Positions 1 to 7,999 of a DNA stretch of 64,000 nucleotides are shown here, piece after piece (the first letter of the stretch is position 1; each line of letters starts with the position of its first letter). The stretch lies in assembly GCA_903851195.1 (NCBI GenBank), contig CAINNJ010000017.1, forward strand, positions 1 to 64,000. Reading direction: 5' to 3'. The position numbers and the translations under genes are program-made. This DNA comes from an uncultured Acidobacteriia bacterium (lineage in GTDB: Bacteria > Acidobacteriota > Terriglobia > Bryobacterales > Bryobacteraceae). The notes below the pieces were generated by a model. The model worked only from the letters and a program-made list of their open reading frames with translations. It was not told the origin of the DNA and did not search any database.

Positions 1-1
1 G

Positions 2-130
2 ATCACGGAGCGTTTTGGGGAAGTTCCGGTGTGGGCCCGGGAACGTCTGGCGGGCCTCTCGGACCCGGAACTGAAGCAAATGGCGATTCGTCTGTTGAAA
101 CCGTGCACGCTGGAAGAGTTGCTGGGCTAA
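2..130 (+). CDS. C-terminal end of an Rpn/DUF4351-type protein (5' end outside window)
   Basis: The reading frame is open from the window edge to TAA at 128-130. The visible 42 residues contain RFGEVPVWARERL, followed by an amphipathic helix and IRLLKPCTLEELLG. This resembles the C-terminal DUF4351 region found in Rpn-family (PD-(D/E)XK, formerly transposase-like) proteins. The nuclease domain would lie upstream and is not visible. The same 3' end is repeated just downstream with three base differences over about 130 bases. One difference changes a Cys codon (CCG TGC) to Gly (CCG GGC). Whether the parent gene is intact cannot be judged from here. Confidence 0.5.
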   Translation: MTERFGEVPVWARERLAGLSDPELKQMAIRLLKPCTLEELLG

Positions 131-144
131 CCTGAGGCCTGCGG

Positions 145-369
145 ATGCCGATTCCAAACGACATTATGGATCACGACCTGTTTGGACCCGCGATCCGGCG
201 GGGCCGGGCCGAAGGGGAACGCTGCGTTATCGAATGGCAGATCACGGAGCGTTTTGGGGAAGTTCCGGTGTGGGCCCGGGAACGTCTGGCGGGCCTCTCG
301 GACCCGGAACTGAAACAGATGGCGATTCGTCTGTTGAAACCGGGCACGCTGGAAGAGTTGCTGGGCTAA
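145..369 (+). pseudogene. Duplicated C-terminal fragment of the Rpn/DUF4351-type gene
   Basis: This 74-residue frame begins MPIPNDIMDHDLF, then carries AIRRGRAEGE, the basic/acidic helix that precedes DUF4351 in Rpn proteins, and ends with the same LEELLG as the upstream copy. It has no nuclease core and no convincing ribosome-binding site. It is therefore best read as a remnant made by tandem duplication of the gene's 3' end. A third copy starts right after the stop and is cut off near 442. It could still be translated as a small protein, but nothing in the sequence argues for that. Confidence 0.5.
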
Positions 370-439
370 CCTGAGGCCTGCGGATGCCGATTCCAAACGA
401 CATTGTGGATCATGACCTGTTTGGACCCGCGATCCGGCG

Positions 440-464
440 GGGCGGCCGTCGTAGGCGGCCGCCC
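440..464 (-). terminator. Hairpin 11 bases after the secreted-protein gene
   Basis: GGGCGGCC at 440-447 pairs with GGCCGCCC at 457-464 around a 9-base loop. It lies just beyond the stop of the minus-strand gene ending at 475, the usual place for hairpins in this window. There is no T-run. The hairpin also marks the break of the third tandem repeat copy, so it may be a rearrangement junction instead. Confidence 0.4.
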
Positions 465-474
465 TTGCAGGGAT

Positions 475-1782
475 TTAGTTCGCGGGGTAGCGAAGCACCG
501 TGTAACTCGTGAGTGCGATGCTGCCGGTGCCTTCGGTGGAAACCGCGCCCAACAGATTAAGTTTGACGCCCGCTTGTGCCGGGGAACTGACGATTCCCGG
601 CAGGAAACTGAGCACCGTCCCCCAGCTCTGCACGGTCACCTGAGCGCCGGTGGCGCCGATGGAGGCTTCGGCCTGACCGGCAAACGCAACGTCCTGCGCG
701 CCGCCGTGGCGGGCGAGAACGGTGGTGCCGCCCCAGTTGACACTGATGTCGAAGCCGGATCCCGAGCCGGTATGGGCGAAGGTGAAGCGGACCTCGATGC
801 GGTCGCCCGGCTTCAGGTACGCCGCGGCGATGTCGCAGGCGCCCAGCGAGGAGAGCGCGGCATGGCTGCTGCTTTTTCCGTTGGCATTGCAGAGCACTTG
901 CGCGACGGTGGAAGCGTTCGGGGCGGGGCTGTGGAGATTGCCGATGTTGGAGGACGGGTCGATGCGGTAACTGGCGACCAGGGTGTCCAGAGGAACCGGC
1001 ACGCCGCCCGGCGCGAACTGGATAGTGGAGCCCGTCAGCGCGTAGTCGAAACCGGGTTTCATGTACAGCCCGTTGCGGAACAGCAGGAGGCTCGAGCCGC
1101 TGGGGGCGTTGGCGAGGGTGAAGGTTGCGTTCGAGCCATCGACGAGTCCGCCTGGAGTCTCGGCGTCGAAGAAGCTGGAACTCTGGCCGCCACAGGGGCC
1201 GGCGGTGCCATCGGTATAGACGCAGTCGCCGATGTTGCCGACCACGGTTTCGATCTGGCCGTTCTGGTTGATGACGGCGACGCTGCCGGTACCGAAGCCG
1301 GCGCCCTTCACGGGACGATTGGCGAGGTCCGCGAGGAGGCCGACGACGGCCGATTCGACGATCGGGGTCGAGTTACCGGTGGAGGAACTGCTGGTGACCA
1401 TGCCGGTCCGGACGTCGGCGACGCGGAGGGGTGTGGCGCTGACGGGCACGGTCCAGGTTTCGGCGAACTGTTCGAGCCCGTCGCTCTGGTAGTTCACGGT
1501 GTAGGTGTTGGCCGGCGGCTGCGCCCCGGCGTTCGGCGAAAGCTGCACCTGCAGATTGCCGTTCTGGACCTGCACGACTTTGGACTGCTGCACGACGACG
1601 CCGGTGTTCGTGACGTCGAAAGTGCTCCAGTGGATGGTGACGGTACCGGTGAAGCGCGTGCCGTCGGCCCGGAAGAGAGTGTCCTGAATGGTGGTGAGGC
1701 TGGTCTGCGCGAAGGCGGCGCCGAGACTCAGCCAGCCAAAAACAAGGTATCTCAGGATGTGTTTCTGTGTAAGAGTTTGCAT
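475..1782 (-). CDS. Secreted protein of unknown function
   Basis: The protein is about 435 residues and starts with a clear signal peptide (basic start, hydrophobic stretch, AAFAQ cleavage region). The ATG at 1782 is preferred over the upstream GTG at 1797 because GGGAG lies six bases before it. The N-terminal third, with TLFRADGTRFTGTVTI, looks like a beta-sandwich domain that recurs in secreted acidobacterial proteins. Near residues 220-280 a segment with LVDGSNATFTLANAP and LLFRNGLYMKPGFDY resembles repeats of phage and bacterial fibre-like surface proteins. No catalytic motif is visible. It stands alone, between the Rpn remnant and the DUF362 gene. Export is well supported; the role is unknown. 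Confidence 0.7.
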   Translation of the reverse strand: MQTLTQKHILRYLVFGWLSLGAAFAQTSLTTIQDTLFRADGTRFTGTVTIHWSTFDVTNTGVVVQQSKVVQVQNGNLQVQLSPNAGAQPPANTYTVNYQSDGLEQFAETWTVPVSATPLRVADVRTGMVTSSSSTGNSTPIVESAVVGLLADLANRPVKGAGFGTGSVAVINQNGQIETVVGNIGDCVYTDGTAGPCGGQSSSFFDAETPGGLVDGSNATFTLANAPSGSSLLLFRNGLYMKPGFDYALTGSTIQFAPGGVPVPLDTLVASYRIDPSSNIGNLHSPAPNASTVAQVLCNANGKSSSHAALSSLGACDIAAAYLKPGDRIEVRFTFAHTGSGSGFDISVNWGGTTVLARHGGAQDVAFAGQAEASIGATGAQVTVQSWGTVLSFLPGIVSSPAQAGVKLNLLGAVSTEGTGSIALTSYTVLRYPAN

Positions 1783-1887
1783 GCTGCTCCCGGCCACATC
1801 AGTAGCACCGGGAGCCGCGAGAAACGGCGGGCGGGGGGTCGGAAAGTACCGCTAAGTGCAGGAATCCGGGAGGCTTAACTTTATTTG

Positions 1888-1921
1888 CTCCGGCTGTCAC
1901 CGGAATTTTTTACAGCCGGAG
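1888..1921 (-). terminator. Hairpin overlapping the DUF362 stop codon
   Basis: CTCCGGCTGT at 1888-1897 pairs perfectly with ACAGCCGGAG at 1912-1921 around an AT-rich 14-base loop. One arm covers the last codons and stop of the DUF362 gene (stop at 1910-1912). It would end the rsmG-DUF362 transcript. There is no long T-run after the stem. Confidence 0.5.
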
Positions 1922-3010
1922 TCGTTTGACTTTGATCTTGTCGTCGTCAAAGACGCCCAGACCCAGCATGCCGGCGATCTCGATGTGCTCGATCTGGGAG
2001 TTGAGATAGTGGCTGTCGTCGTCCGGCTTGGCGAGCGACAGCGGCAGCATGCCCATCTGTTTGCGTTTCGCGTCGATGACCTGGAGGCCGGTCTTATCGA
2101 GCGCGACCGGGTCCGTGGCGAAGTACATGGTCTTGTGTTCCCAGATATATTTCTCCTTGCCGCCGGGGCCGCCGTGGAAAGACGCTTTCACGGCATCGCA
2201 GATTTGCAGCGTGGCTTTCTCACGGATGACCGGCAGACTGACCACGCTGGGGATGAAAATGCCGCAGGCGTTGAGGGTGGGCGTGGTGTGGCTGCGGTTC
2301 ACGTTGTTCACCATGCCGTGGGACATGTTCTTCAGGCAGATGGTGACGCCGGCCGACTGGTGGTGTTTCAGCACGGGCAGATTGATGAACTTGTTGATGC
2401 GCTTCGTGACCACGCGGGCGACGTAGCTGCGGCGCATGTGGACGTCGTTGAAATCCTCGCCGGGCTTGATGAGGGCCATTTCCATGTAGTGGTCGGGATC
2501 GTAGCCGCCCATGTCGTGCTGCCATTCGTCGTACTTTTCCGAAGCGGCTTCCCAACGGATTCCCGGCGGCAGCCATTTGTCGATACCGGCCGCGATGGTC
2601 TCTTCTTTATAGCGGTTGAAGACCAGAATGTCGCTGGTGGGCACGCCCGCTTCTTTGAGGCCCGCCAGAATCTCCCGGAGCACCAGCGCGTCCGAACTCA
2701 GATTCTGGCCGCCCACCGGGCTGACCTTGATACCCACCACGTCGCCCTTTTCGAAGAGCGAACGCCAGCCGTCGATCCAGGAGGGCGCGCCGGTCAGTTC
2801 CTGGAGGCCGCGGCGCATCATCTGTTGCACGGGTTCGGCCTGGTAGGCGTTTCCGACGATGCTGCCGGGGTGTTCGACGGCAATGACGCGGCCGGGGAAC
2901 GGGCCGGGCATGCCAGGTTTGGAGACGGCGGCACGGGACTGGGATTGCAGCACCGCGGCGGTGGCGGCGGTGAGCGAATTCGCGAGAAGCTGGCGGCGCG
3001 TCAGACTCAT
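1910..3010 (-). CDS. DUF362 domain-containing protein with twin-arginine signal
   Basis: The protein has 366 residues. Its start, LTRRQLLANS followed by an Ala-rich stretch, is a Tat-type leader. The body matches the DUF362 family pattern as I know it: VVGIKVSPVGG near residue 85, LPVLKHHQSAGVTICLKN near 220, and a conserved Asp-rich end. The family is often linked to redox or iron-sulphur proteins, but no CxxC cluster is seen here, so a cofactor cannot be claimed. The gene starts nine bases after the rsmG stop on the same strand and is probably co-transcribed with it. The substrate and partner are unknown. Confidence 0.75.
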   Translation of the reverse strand: MSLTRRQLLANSLTAATAAVLQSQSRAAVSKPGMPGPFPGRVIAVEHPGSIVGNAYQAEPVQQMMRRGLQELTGAPSWIDGWRSLFEKGDVVGIKVSPVGGQNLSSDALVLREILAGLKEAGVPTSDILVFNRYKEETIAAGIDKWLPPGIRWEAASEKYDEWQHDMGGYDPDHYMEMALIKPGEDFNDVHMRRSYVARVVTKRINKFINLPVLKHHQSAGVTICLKNMSHGMVNNVNRSHTTPTLNACGIFIPSVVSLPVIREKATLQICDAVKASFHGGPGGKEKYIWEHKTMYFATDPVALDKTGLQVIDAKRKQMGMLPLSLAKPDDDSHYLNSQIEHIEIAGMLGLGVFDDDKIKVKRLRL

Positions 3011-3019
3011 GGAATCATT

Positions 3020-3670
3020 CTAGGGCAAGTCGAGGCGGATGATGGTGCGCGTGCCGAGAGAGTCAGGCAGGTCGTAAGTCACGGCCACCTCGGCGCGCAG
3101 GCGGAACTTCTTCAGTTCGCGTTCGGCATCGGCGATTTCCTGCTGCGTGTCAGGCCCTTTGTAGAGCAGTGCGCGCATGCCTTTCTTCAGGGCCGGGCCG
3201 AAGAGATCGAGCGCTTTCGGGAGGGGGGCGAGGGCGCGGGCGGTCAGAATGTCGATGGGCGCGGATTTCGTGAGTTCTTCGGCCCGCTGTGACGAAACCG
3301 TGACGTTGGGCAGTTCGAGTTTCGCGAGGGCGCCTTCCACGAAGCGCGCTTTTTTCTGGATGGATTCGGAGAGTGTGAAGCGGATGTCGGGCAGCACCAG
3401 GGCAAGCGGGATGCCGGGGAAGCCGGCACCGGTTCCGGCGTCGAGAACGCGGCGGGCGCCGAGGAAGAGTCGCCAGGGCAGCACGGAATCGAGAACGTGT
3501 TTGATGGCGGCCTCGCGGGGGGAAACGATGCGGGTCAGGTTCAGGTATTCATTGGCTTCCACGATGAGGGCCAGATGGAGGGCACACTTCTGTATGACGG
3601 CATCGCGGTTGGGCAGGTCGGCGGGCAGGACCTGTTGCAGTTCGTCGGCGAATTCAGGGGCTGTGGTCAC
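3020..3670 (-). CDS. rsmG: 16S rRNA (guanine-N7) methyltransferase RsmG
   Basis: The enzyme uses S-adenosylmethionine to methylate N7 of G527 in 16S rRNA. At 216 residues it has the family length. The diagnostic stretches are LTRI near residue 46, KHVLDS near 60, the SAM loop LDAGTGAGFPGIPLA near 75-90, and LTARALAPL near 140. The start is GTG. A divergent RNase III-domain gene begins 39 bases away, so the two share a short promoter region. DUF362 follows nine bases downstream. Not linked here to mnmG or parA, its frequent neighbours in other bacteria. Confidence 0.93.
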   Translation of the reverse strand: MTTAPEFADELQQVLPADLPNRDAVIQKCALHLALIVEANEYLNLTRIVSPREAAIKHVLDSVLPWRLFLGARRVLDAGTGAGFPGIPLALVLPDIRFTLSESIQKKARFVEGALAKLELPNVTVSSQRAEELTKSAPIDILTARALAPLPKALDLFGPALKKGMRALLYKGPDTQQEIADAERELKKFRLRAEVAVTYDLPDSLGTRTIIRLDLP

Positions 3671-3709
3671 GAAGCTTTATGATGGCATCCGTGTCAGTAT
3701 CGTAACTGG

Positions 3710-4027
3710 ATGAACGCAGGGCTGAAACGCAGAATTCTGGAAGAGGCGTGGGTGGGGGACGCGGTGCTGAGTCTTTACGCGCGGCGGCGCATTTTGCGGG
3801 AGAGTTGCGGAGTGGACAGCGAGAGTTTCGTGCGAATGACGTCGAACCGGTTTCTGGCGGCGTTCGGGGATCCGGCGGAAGTGGAAGCGAGTATCGGGCG
3901 GGTGTTTGAAGCGGAAGGGCTGGAAGCGGCGTTCGGGTGGATTGAGGAAAAGCTGATGCCGCTTTACGCGCGGCAGGAGGAAAAGCGCCTGCGGGGCCGG
4001 ATGCCCCGCAGGCCTGGAGCGGTTTAG
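3710..4027 (+). CDS. Minimal RNase III-domain protein (MrnC-like)
   Basis: The 105-residue protein is essentially a lone RNase III domain. WVGDAVLSLYARR near residues 14-26 corresponds to the GDAVL signature helix with its catalytic Asp. VEASIGRVFEAEGLEAAF near residues 63-80 matches the second signature (EAxIG) with the catalytic Glu. SNRFLAA lies between them. There is no double-stranded RNA-binding domain, as in Mini-III enzymes that mature 23S rRNA. Its last residues (RLRGRMPRRPGAV) are encoded by a strong hairpin that probably terminates the convergent helicase gene, and the two stops overlap by four bases. Activity is likely but unproven, and the target is unknown. Confidence 0.7.
   Translation: MNAGLKRRILEEAWVGDAVLSLYARRRILRESCGVDSESFVRMTSNRFLAAFGDPAEVEASIGRVFEAEGLEAAFGWIEEKLMPLYARQEEKRLRGRMPRRPGAV
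3987..4013 (-). terminator. Helicase terminator hairpin inside the RNase III-domain gene
   Basis: GCCTGCGGGGC at 3987-3997 pairs perfectly with GCCCCGCAGGC at 4003-4013 around a 5-base loop. It starts 11 bases after the helicase stop on the minus strand but lies within the coding 3' end of the plus-strand gene. There is no T-run. It resembles the other GC hairpins that follow genes in this window. Confidence 0.6.
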
Positions 4028-5289
4028 CGGCCCGTGCCGAAACGGCGTTTCTTCGGTTTGAAGGACTGCGTGGGGCGGGCATTGGCCGGGCGGGAACTGA
4101 AGTTCTTCGAGTAGGAATCGCCGTGGCGCGGCATTTCGATCACGGGGGCGACGTTTTTCGCTTCGCGCTCGATACCGGCGGGCAGTTCTTTCTTCGTGAG
4201 TTTCAGCTTCAGGATGCGTTCGATGTTGCGGATGTCGCCCCGTTCGGCGCTGGTGGCGAAGGTGGTTGCGACACCCTCGGCTCCGGCGCGGCCGGTGCGG
4301 CCCACGCGGTGGATGAAGTCATCGGCGGCCTGCGGCAGATCGAAGTTCACGACATGCGCGATGCCATCCACATGGATGCCGCGGGCGGCCACGTCGGTGG
4401 CTACCAGAACGCGATAGAAACCTTCCTGGAAGCCTTTGAGGGCCATGTTGCGCTGGTTCTGCGACCGATCGCCATGGATGGCGGTCGCTTTGAAGCCGTG
4501 CGCGGAGATTTTCTTGGCCAGCCGTTCGCAGCCGTGCTTGGTGCGGGCGAAGACCAGGAAAGAACCTTCCTCGGCTTCGAGCAGGCCTTTCAGCAGCCCG
4601 AGCTTGCGGTCGGTATCCACTTCATAAAGAACCATTTCGATCTTGTCCGCGGGCCGCGTGGTGGAGCCGACGGTGATGCGAACGGGGTTCTTCATGTACT
4701 TGCTGATCAGACGTTCGGCGCCGCCTTCGAAGGTGGCGGAGAAGAACAGGGTCTGGCGCTCCGGAGCGGTTTTGCGGAGAATCGCTTCCACGGCGGGCTG
4801 AAAGCCCATGTCGAGCATGCGGTCGGCTTCATCGAGAACGACGATGCGCACGGCTTCGAGGGTGACGAGGCGGCGGTCCAGAAAATCCTGCAGCCGGCCG
4901 GGCGTCGCGATGAGAACCTGCGCGCCTTTCCGGATGGTCTGTAACTGTCTTGCTTCGCTCATGCCGCCAACCACGACGGCGGAGCGGATTCCTGTACCGA
5001 GGGCGACGCGCTGAAAAGCTTCGTCGATTTGAATGGCGAGTTCACGGGTGGGGCTGAGGATCAGCGCCTGGGGCTTGGTGCTCAACGGCTTTTGGCCCAG
5101 CAATTCCAGTACGGGAAGTGCGAATGCCAGGGTCTTGCCGGTGCCTGTTTGCGCAGTGGCAACCAGATCGTGGCCGAGCATGGCGGGGGGGATGGCCTGC
5201 TCCTGAACGGGAGTCGGCGTTTTGAAGGAGTGCCGCGCGAGGTTGTTGCGCAGAACGGGAGATGTAACCAGATCGGAAAAAGTAATCAT
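4024..5289 (-). CDS. rhlE: DEAD-box ATP-dependent RNA helicase, RhlE type
   Basis: The 421-residue protein has the full motif set: Q motif (TPVQEQAIP), motif I (AQTGTGKT near residue 46), PTRELA, TPGR, DEAD near residue 152, SAT, then ARGIHVDGI and HRVGRTGRAG in the second RecA domain. The tail after about residue 370 is short and basic (KPKKRRFGTGR), typical of RhlE-like enzymes that unwind structured RNA during ribosome assembly or cold growth. The start is ATG at 5289 with only a weak ribosome-binding site, after an A/T-rich leader of over 100 bases shared with the divergent operon. RhlE rather than DeaD/CsdA is inferred from length and tail. Confidence 0.9.
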   Translation of the reverse strand: MITFSDLVTSPVLRNNLARHSFKTPTPVQEQAIPPAMLGHDLVATAQTGTGKTLAFALPVLELLGQKPLSTKPQALILSPTRELAIQIDEAFQRVALGTGIRSAVVVGGMSEARQLQTIRKGAQVLIATPGRLQDFLDRRLVTLEAVRIVVLDEADRMLDMGFQPAVEAILRKTAPERQTLFFSATFEGGAERLISKYMKNPVRITVGSTTRPADKIEMVLYEVDTDRKLGLLKGLLEAEEGSFLVFARTKHGCERLAKKISAHGFKATAIHGDRSQNQRNMALKGFQEGFYRVLVATDVAARGIHVDGIAHVVNFDLPQAADDFIHRVGRTGRAGAEGVATTFATSAERGDIRNIERILKLKLTKKELPAGIEREAKNVAPVIEMPRHGDSYSKNFSSRPANARPTQSFKPKKRRFGTGR

Positions 5290-5417
5290 TCAGAATTGTT
5301 TGTTGTTGAAAAAAAGGAAATCTGCGAGGGCCAACAAGCTACATGGCGGGCATTAGCGGATCTACTTCTGCTTACTTTTGTATTGTAGCGCGTTTGGTGC
5401 GATTAGAATACAGAGAC

Positions 5418-6758
5418 ATGCGAATCGCGCTCGCCGCCTGTACCATTACCGTGCTTCTGTGCATGGCGGTGCGCACTGACGGGCAGGGCAAACAGGAGTC
5501 CCCGGCGCAGGCGCTGTTCAACCTCTTGCGGGAGAACGTGCGGGCCGACCTGCAGCGCGCGCCCCGATACACCTGTGTCCAGACGATTACCCGCACGCAG
5601 TATCTTCCCCAATATGGGGGTAAGCCTTCCGCCTGCGCGGCCATCATTGCCGCTCGCGGGACGCTCACGAACACCGGGACGTTGTTGTGGCACGACCGTT
5701 TGCGGCTGGATGTGGCGGTCGGCGAGAACTCGGAGATGTTTTCGTGGGCGGGCGCGCGGCAGTTCGAGAGCAACAGCCTGGACGACCTGACACTGAGCGG
5801 TTCCACGGGGAGCGGGGATTTCAGCGGGTTTCTGGGCAGCGTGTTCGGGCCGGACGCCGAGGGTTTCCGGTATAACGGCGAGCAGGAAACTTCCCTGGGC
5901 AGGCTGGCCGCCTACAGCTTTGTGGTGCCGTTCGCGAAAAGCCATTACAGTTACCGAACGAATAACGGGATCAGCCGGATTGTGCCGTATCACGGCTCGT
6001 TTTACGCGGCGCCCGCGACGGCGCAGCTGAAGCGGCTGGTGGTGGAAGCGACGGAGTTTCCTTCGCAGGATATCTGCCGCGTGACGGACACGATGGATTA
6101 CTCGCGGCTGAAGATCGGCTCGGGCGAGTTTCTGTTGCCGCAGGTCTCGAAGATGGTGGTTTTGTACCGGAGCGGGGAAGAGACGCTGAATGAAACGAAG
6201 TACTCCGGGTGTCATGAATTCACGGGGCAATCCACGTTGCGCTTCGACGATCCGGAGGAGCCGAACTCGGCCGCGAACGAAGCGAAAGCCGCGCTGCGGG
6301 CGCTGCCGGCGAAGACGCATATCCGGGTGAAGGTCGATCCGCCGGTGAATTCGGATGTGGCGGCGGCGGGCGACCCGATCACCGGCGTGGTAGAGCGCGA
6401 GGTGAAGGAGAAGGGCGCCGTGGTGGTGCGGACGACGGACAAACTGCACGGGCGGGTGCTGCGGCTGGAGCAGACGATGGTGCCGGAACCGCGGTGGACC
6501 GTGGCGATCCGGTTCGATTCGATCGAGCGGGACGGCGTGGAACAGCCGATTGTGCTGAAGCCGGTGGACGACGGCGACCGGTCACCGCAGGCTCTGCGTA
6601 TGGTGGGGCGGCGGATGCAGACGCCCACTCCGCGGGCCACGCCGTCGCGTCCGCCGGGAGCGGGATTGTTCATTCTGGGCGACGCGGGGCGGCTGGTGCT
6701 CGACGGCAGATTTCATACGGAGTGGGAAGTGCTTCCCGCCGCCGGGACGTCGCGTTGA
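5418..6758 (+). CDS. Secreted protein of unknown function, first gene of a seven-gene operon
   Basis: The protein has 446 residues. The ATG at 5418 is preferred over one at 5343 because it starts a signal peptide (MRIALAACTITVLLCMAV). Nearby, LQRAPRYTCVQTITRTQY is a stretch I associate with acidobacterial secreted proteins of unknown role. The middle is beta-rich with two cysteine pairs (YTCVQ, SACAA; QDICR, SGCHE). The C-terminal part has a small beta domain with PITGVVEREV and WTVAIRFD. The stop overlaps the TTG start of the MFS gene. No enzyme motif is visible. Its place at the head of the transporter/peptidase/flavin operon is the only functional hint. Confidence 0.7.
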   Translation: MRIALAACTITVLLCMAVRTDGQGKQESPAQALFNLLRENVRADLQRAPRYTCVQTITRTQYLPQYGGKPSACAAIIAARGTLTNTGTLLWHDRLRLDVAVGENSEMFSWAGARQFESNSLDDLTLSGSTGSGDFSGFLGSVFGPDAEGFRYNGEQETSLGRLAAYSFVVPFAKSHYSYRTNNGISRIVPYHGSFYAAPATAQLKRLVVEATEFPSQDICRVTDTMDYSRLKIGSGEFLLPQVSKMVVLYRSGEETLNETKYSGCHEFTGQSTLRFDDPEEPNSAANEAKAALRALPAKTHIRVKVDPPVNSDVAAAGDPITGVVEREVKEKGAVVVRTTDKLHGRVLRLEQTMVPEPRWTVAIRFDSIERDGVEQPIVLKPVDDGDRSPQALRMVGRRMQTPTPRATPSRPPGAGLFILGDAGRLVLDGRFHTEWEVLPAAGTSR

Positions 6759-7999
6759 AGCGGGCCCGGTTCTACCTCTTCCTGCTGTGTTTGCTGGCGG
6801 TGATCACGTATCTGGACCGCGTCTGTATTTCGGTGGCGGGTCCGCGCATGCAGGACGCGCTGCATATTTCGCCGGAACAGTGGGGCTGGGTGGGGACGGT
6901 GTTTCTGCTCGGCTATGCGCTGTTTGAAGTGCCGAGCGGGCATTTGGGGGACCGGCTGGGCGCGCGGCGGATCCTGACGCGGATTGTGCTCTGGTGGTCG
7001 GTGTTCACGGCTGCCACCGGGGCGGTTTCGGGACTGCCGATGCTGCTCGGCGCGCGGTTTCTGTTCGGCGCGGGGGAAGCGGGCTCGTTTCCGAACGCTT
7101 CGGTCGCGATTTCGAACTGGTTCGCGCCGGCCACGCGCGGGCGTGCGTTCGGGATCTTCACGATGTGCAGCCAACTGGGCGGGGCGCTTTCGCCGCTGCT
7201 GGTGATTCCGATTCAGCAGGCTTTCGGGTGGCGCGCGTCATTTTTCGTTTTCGGCAGCCTTGGAGTGGTGTGGTGCGGGGTCTGGTACTGGCAATTCCGG
7301 GATTATCCGGCGGGCCCGCCGCGGGGAACGGCAGTTCGGGAACGAACGGCCTGGGCGCCTTTGCTGCGGGACCGGAATCTGCGGGCCATCATGGGCCTGA
7401 CGTTCGGCTATGTCTACACGATGAGTTTTTATCAGACCTGGTTCCATACCTATCTGGTGCGGGGCCGGGGATTCAGTGAAGACGCGCTGGCGCTTTCGTC
7501 GCTGCCTTACGTGCTGGGCGCGGTGGCGAATATTCTGGGCGGTTTTTCGTGTGACTGGCTGGCGCGGCGAGCGGGCGTGAAGTGGTCGCGGCGGGGAGTC
7601 GGGATGGCTGGGCTGGCTCTGGCGGCGGCGGGGATCCTTTCGACGGTATTCGTCACCAGCCACGTCGCGGTGATCCTCTGTATCAGCCTGGCGTACGCGG
7701 GGATCACGTTTCAGCAGCCGGTGGTGTGGACGGCTTGTCTCGATATCGGCGGGAACCGGGGCGGCGCGGTTTCCGGGTTCATGAATACGGCGGGACAGCT
7801 GGGCGGGGCGCTGTCTTCGGTGCTTTTCGGCTATATCGTGAAGTCGGGCGGGGGCTACGATGCGCCGCTGATTCCCATGGGAATTTTCCTTGCCGGCGGG
7901 ATGCTGCTGTGGGGCCGCGTGGACGTGACGCAAAAGATCGCGCTGTGCGAAACTAGCGGAAATAATGAAACACAGCCGGTGGCCGAGCGTCTTCGTTAG
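6755..7999 (+). CDS. MFS transporter, anion:cation symporter (ACS) type
   Basis: The 414-residue membrane protein has about 12 hydrophobic segments. The early LDRVCISVAGP motif, WGWVGTVFLLGYALFEVPSG and GDRLGARR loop are characteristic of the ACS branch of the major facilitator superfamily, which imports organic anions such as sugar acids, tartrate or phthalate. The start chosen is TTG at 6755, overlapping the previous stop as TTGA, with GGGA about nine bases upstream; longer upstream frames have no coding character. It overlaps the next gene by 35 bases. The substrate is not identifiable, though the GH5 and peptidase neighbours would fit uptake of breakdown products. Confidence 0.85.
   Translation: MKRARFYLFLLCLLAVITYLDRVCISVAGPRMQDALHISPEQWGWVGTVFLLGYALFEVPSGHLGDRLGARRILTRIVLWWSVFTAATGAVSGLPMLLGARFLFGAGEAGSFPNASVAISNWFAPATRGRAFGIFTMCSQLGGALSPLLVIPIQQAFGWRASFFVFGSLGVVWCGVWYWQFRDYPAGPPRGTAVRERTAWAPLLRDRNLRAIMGLTFGYVYTMSFYQTWFHTYLVRGRGFSEDALALSSLPYVLGAVANILGGFSCDWLARRAGVKWSRRGVGMAGLALAAAGILSTVFVTSHVAVILCISLAYAGITFQQPVVWTACLDIGGNRGGAVSGFMNTAGQLGGALSSVLFGYIVKSGGGYDAPLIPMGIFLAGGMLLWGRVDVTQKIALCETSGNNETQPVAERLR

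Larger units (their letters stand above)
1..442 (+). repeat. Tandem repeat, 239-bp period, about 1.9 copies visible
   Basis: Bases 2-143 match 241-382 at a spacing of 239, and 132-202 match 371-441 at the same spacing. The copies differ by only a few bases (for example 75-79 against 314-318, and the ATTATGG/ATTGTGG pair near 165 and 404), so the duplication is fairly recent or is kept uniform. The third copy loses similarity at about 442, inside a GC-rich inverted repeat. Confidence 0.85.

Noticed and set aside
475-1782. Possible prophage remnant because of fibre-like repeats
   Set aside because: There are no other phage genes nearby, and the repeat type also occurs in ordinary secreted bacterial proteins.
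403-1878. Long open frame (491 codons) opposite the secreted-protein gene
   Set aside because: The minus-strand frame has a signal peptide, ribosome-binding site and family-like stretches. The plus frame is low-complexity Gly/Ala/Arg/Val, typical of antisense frames in GC-rich genes.
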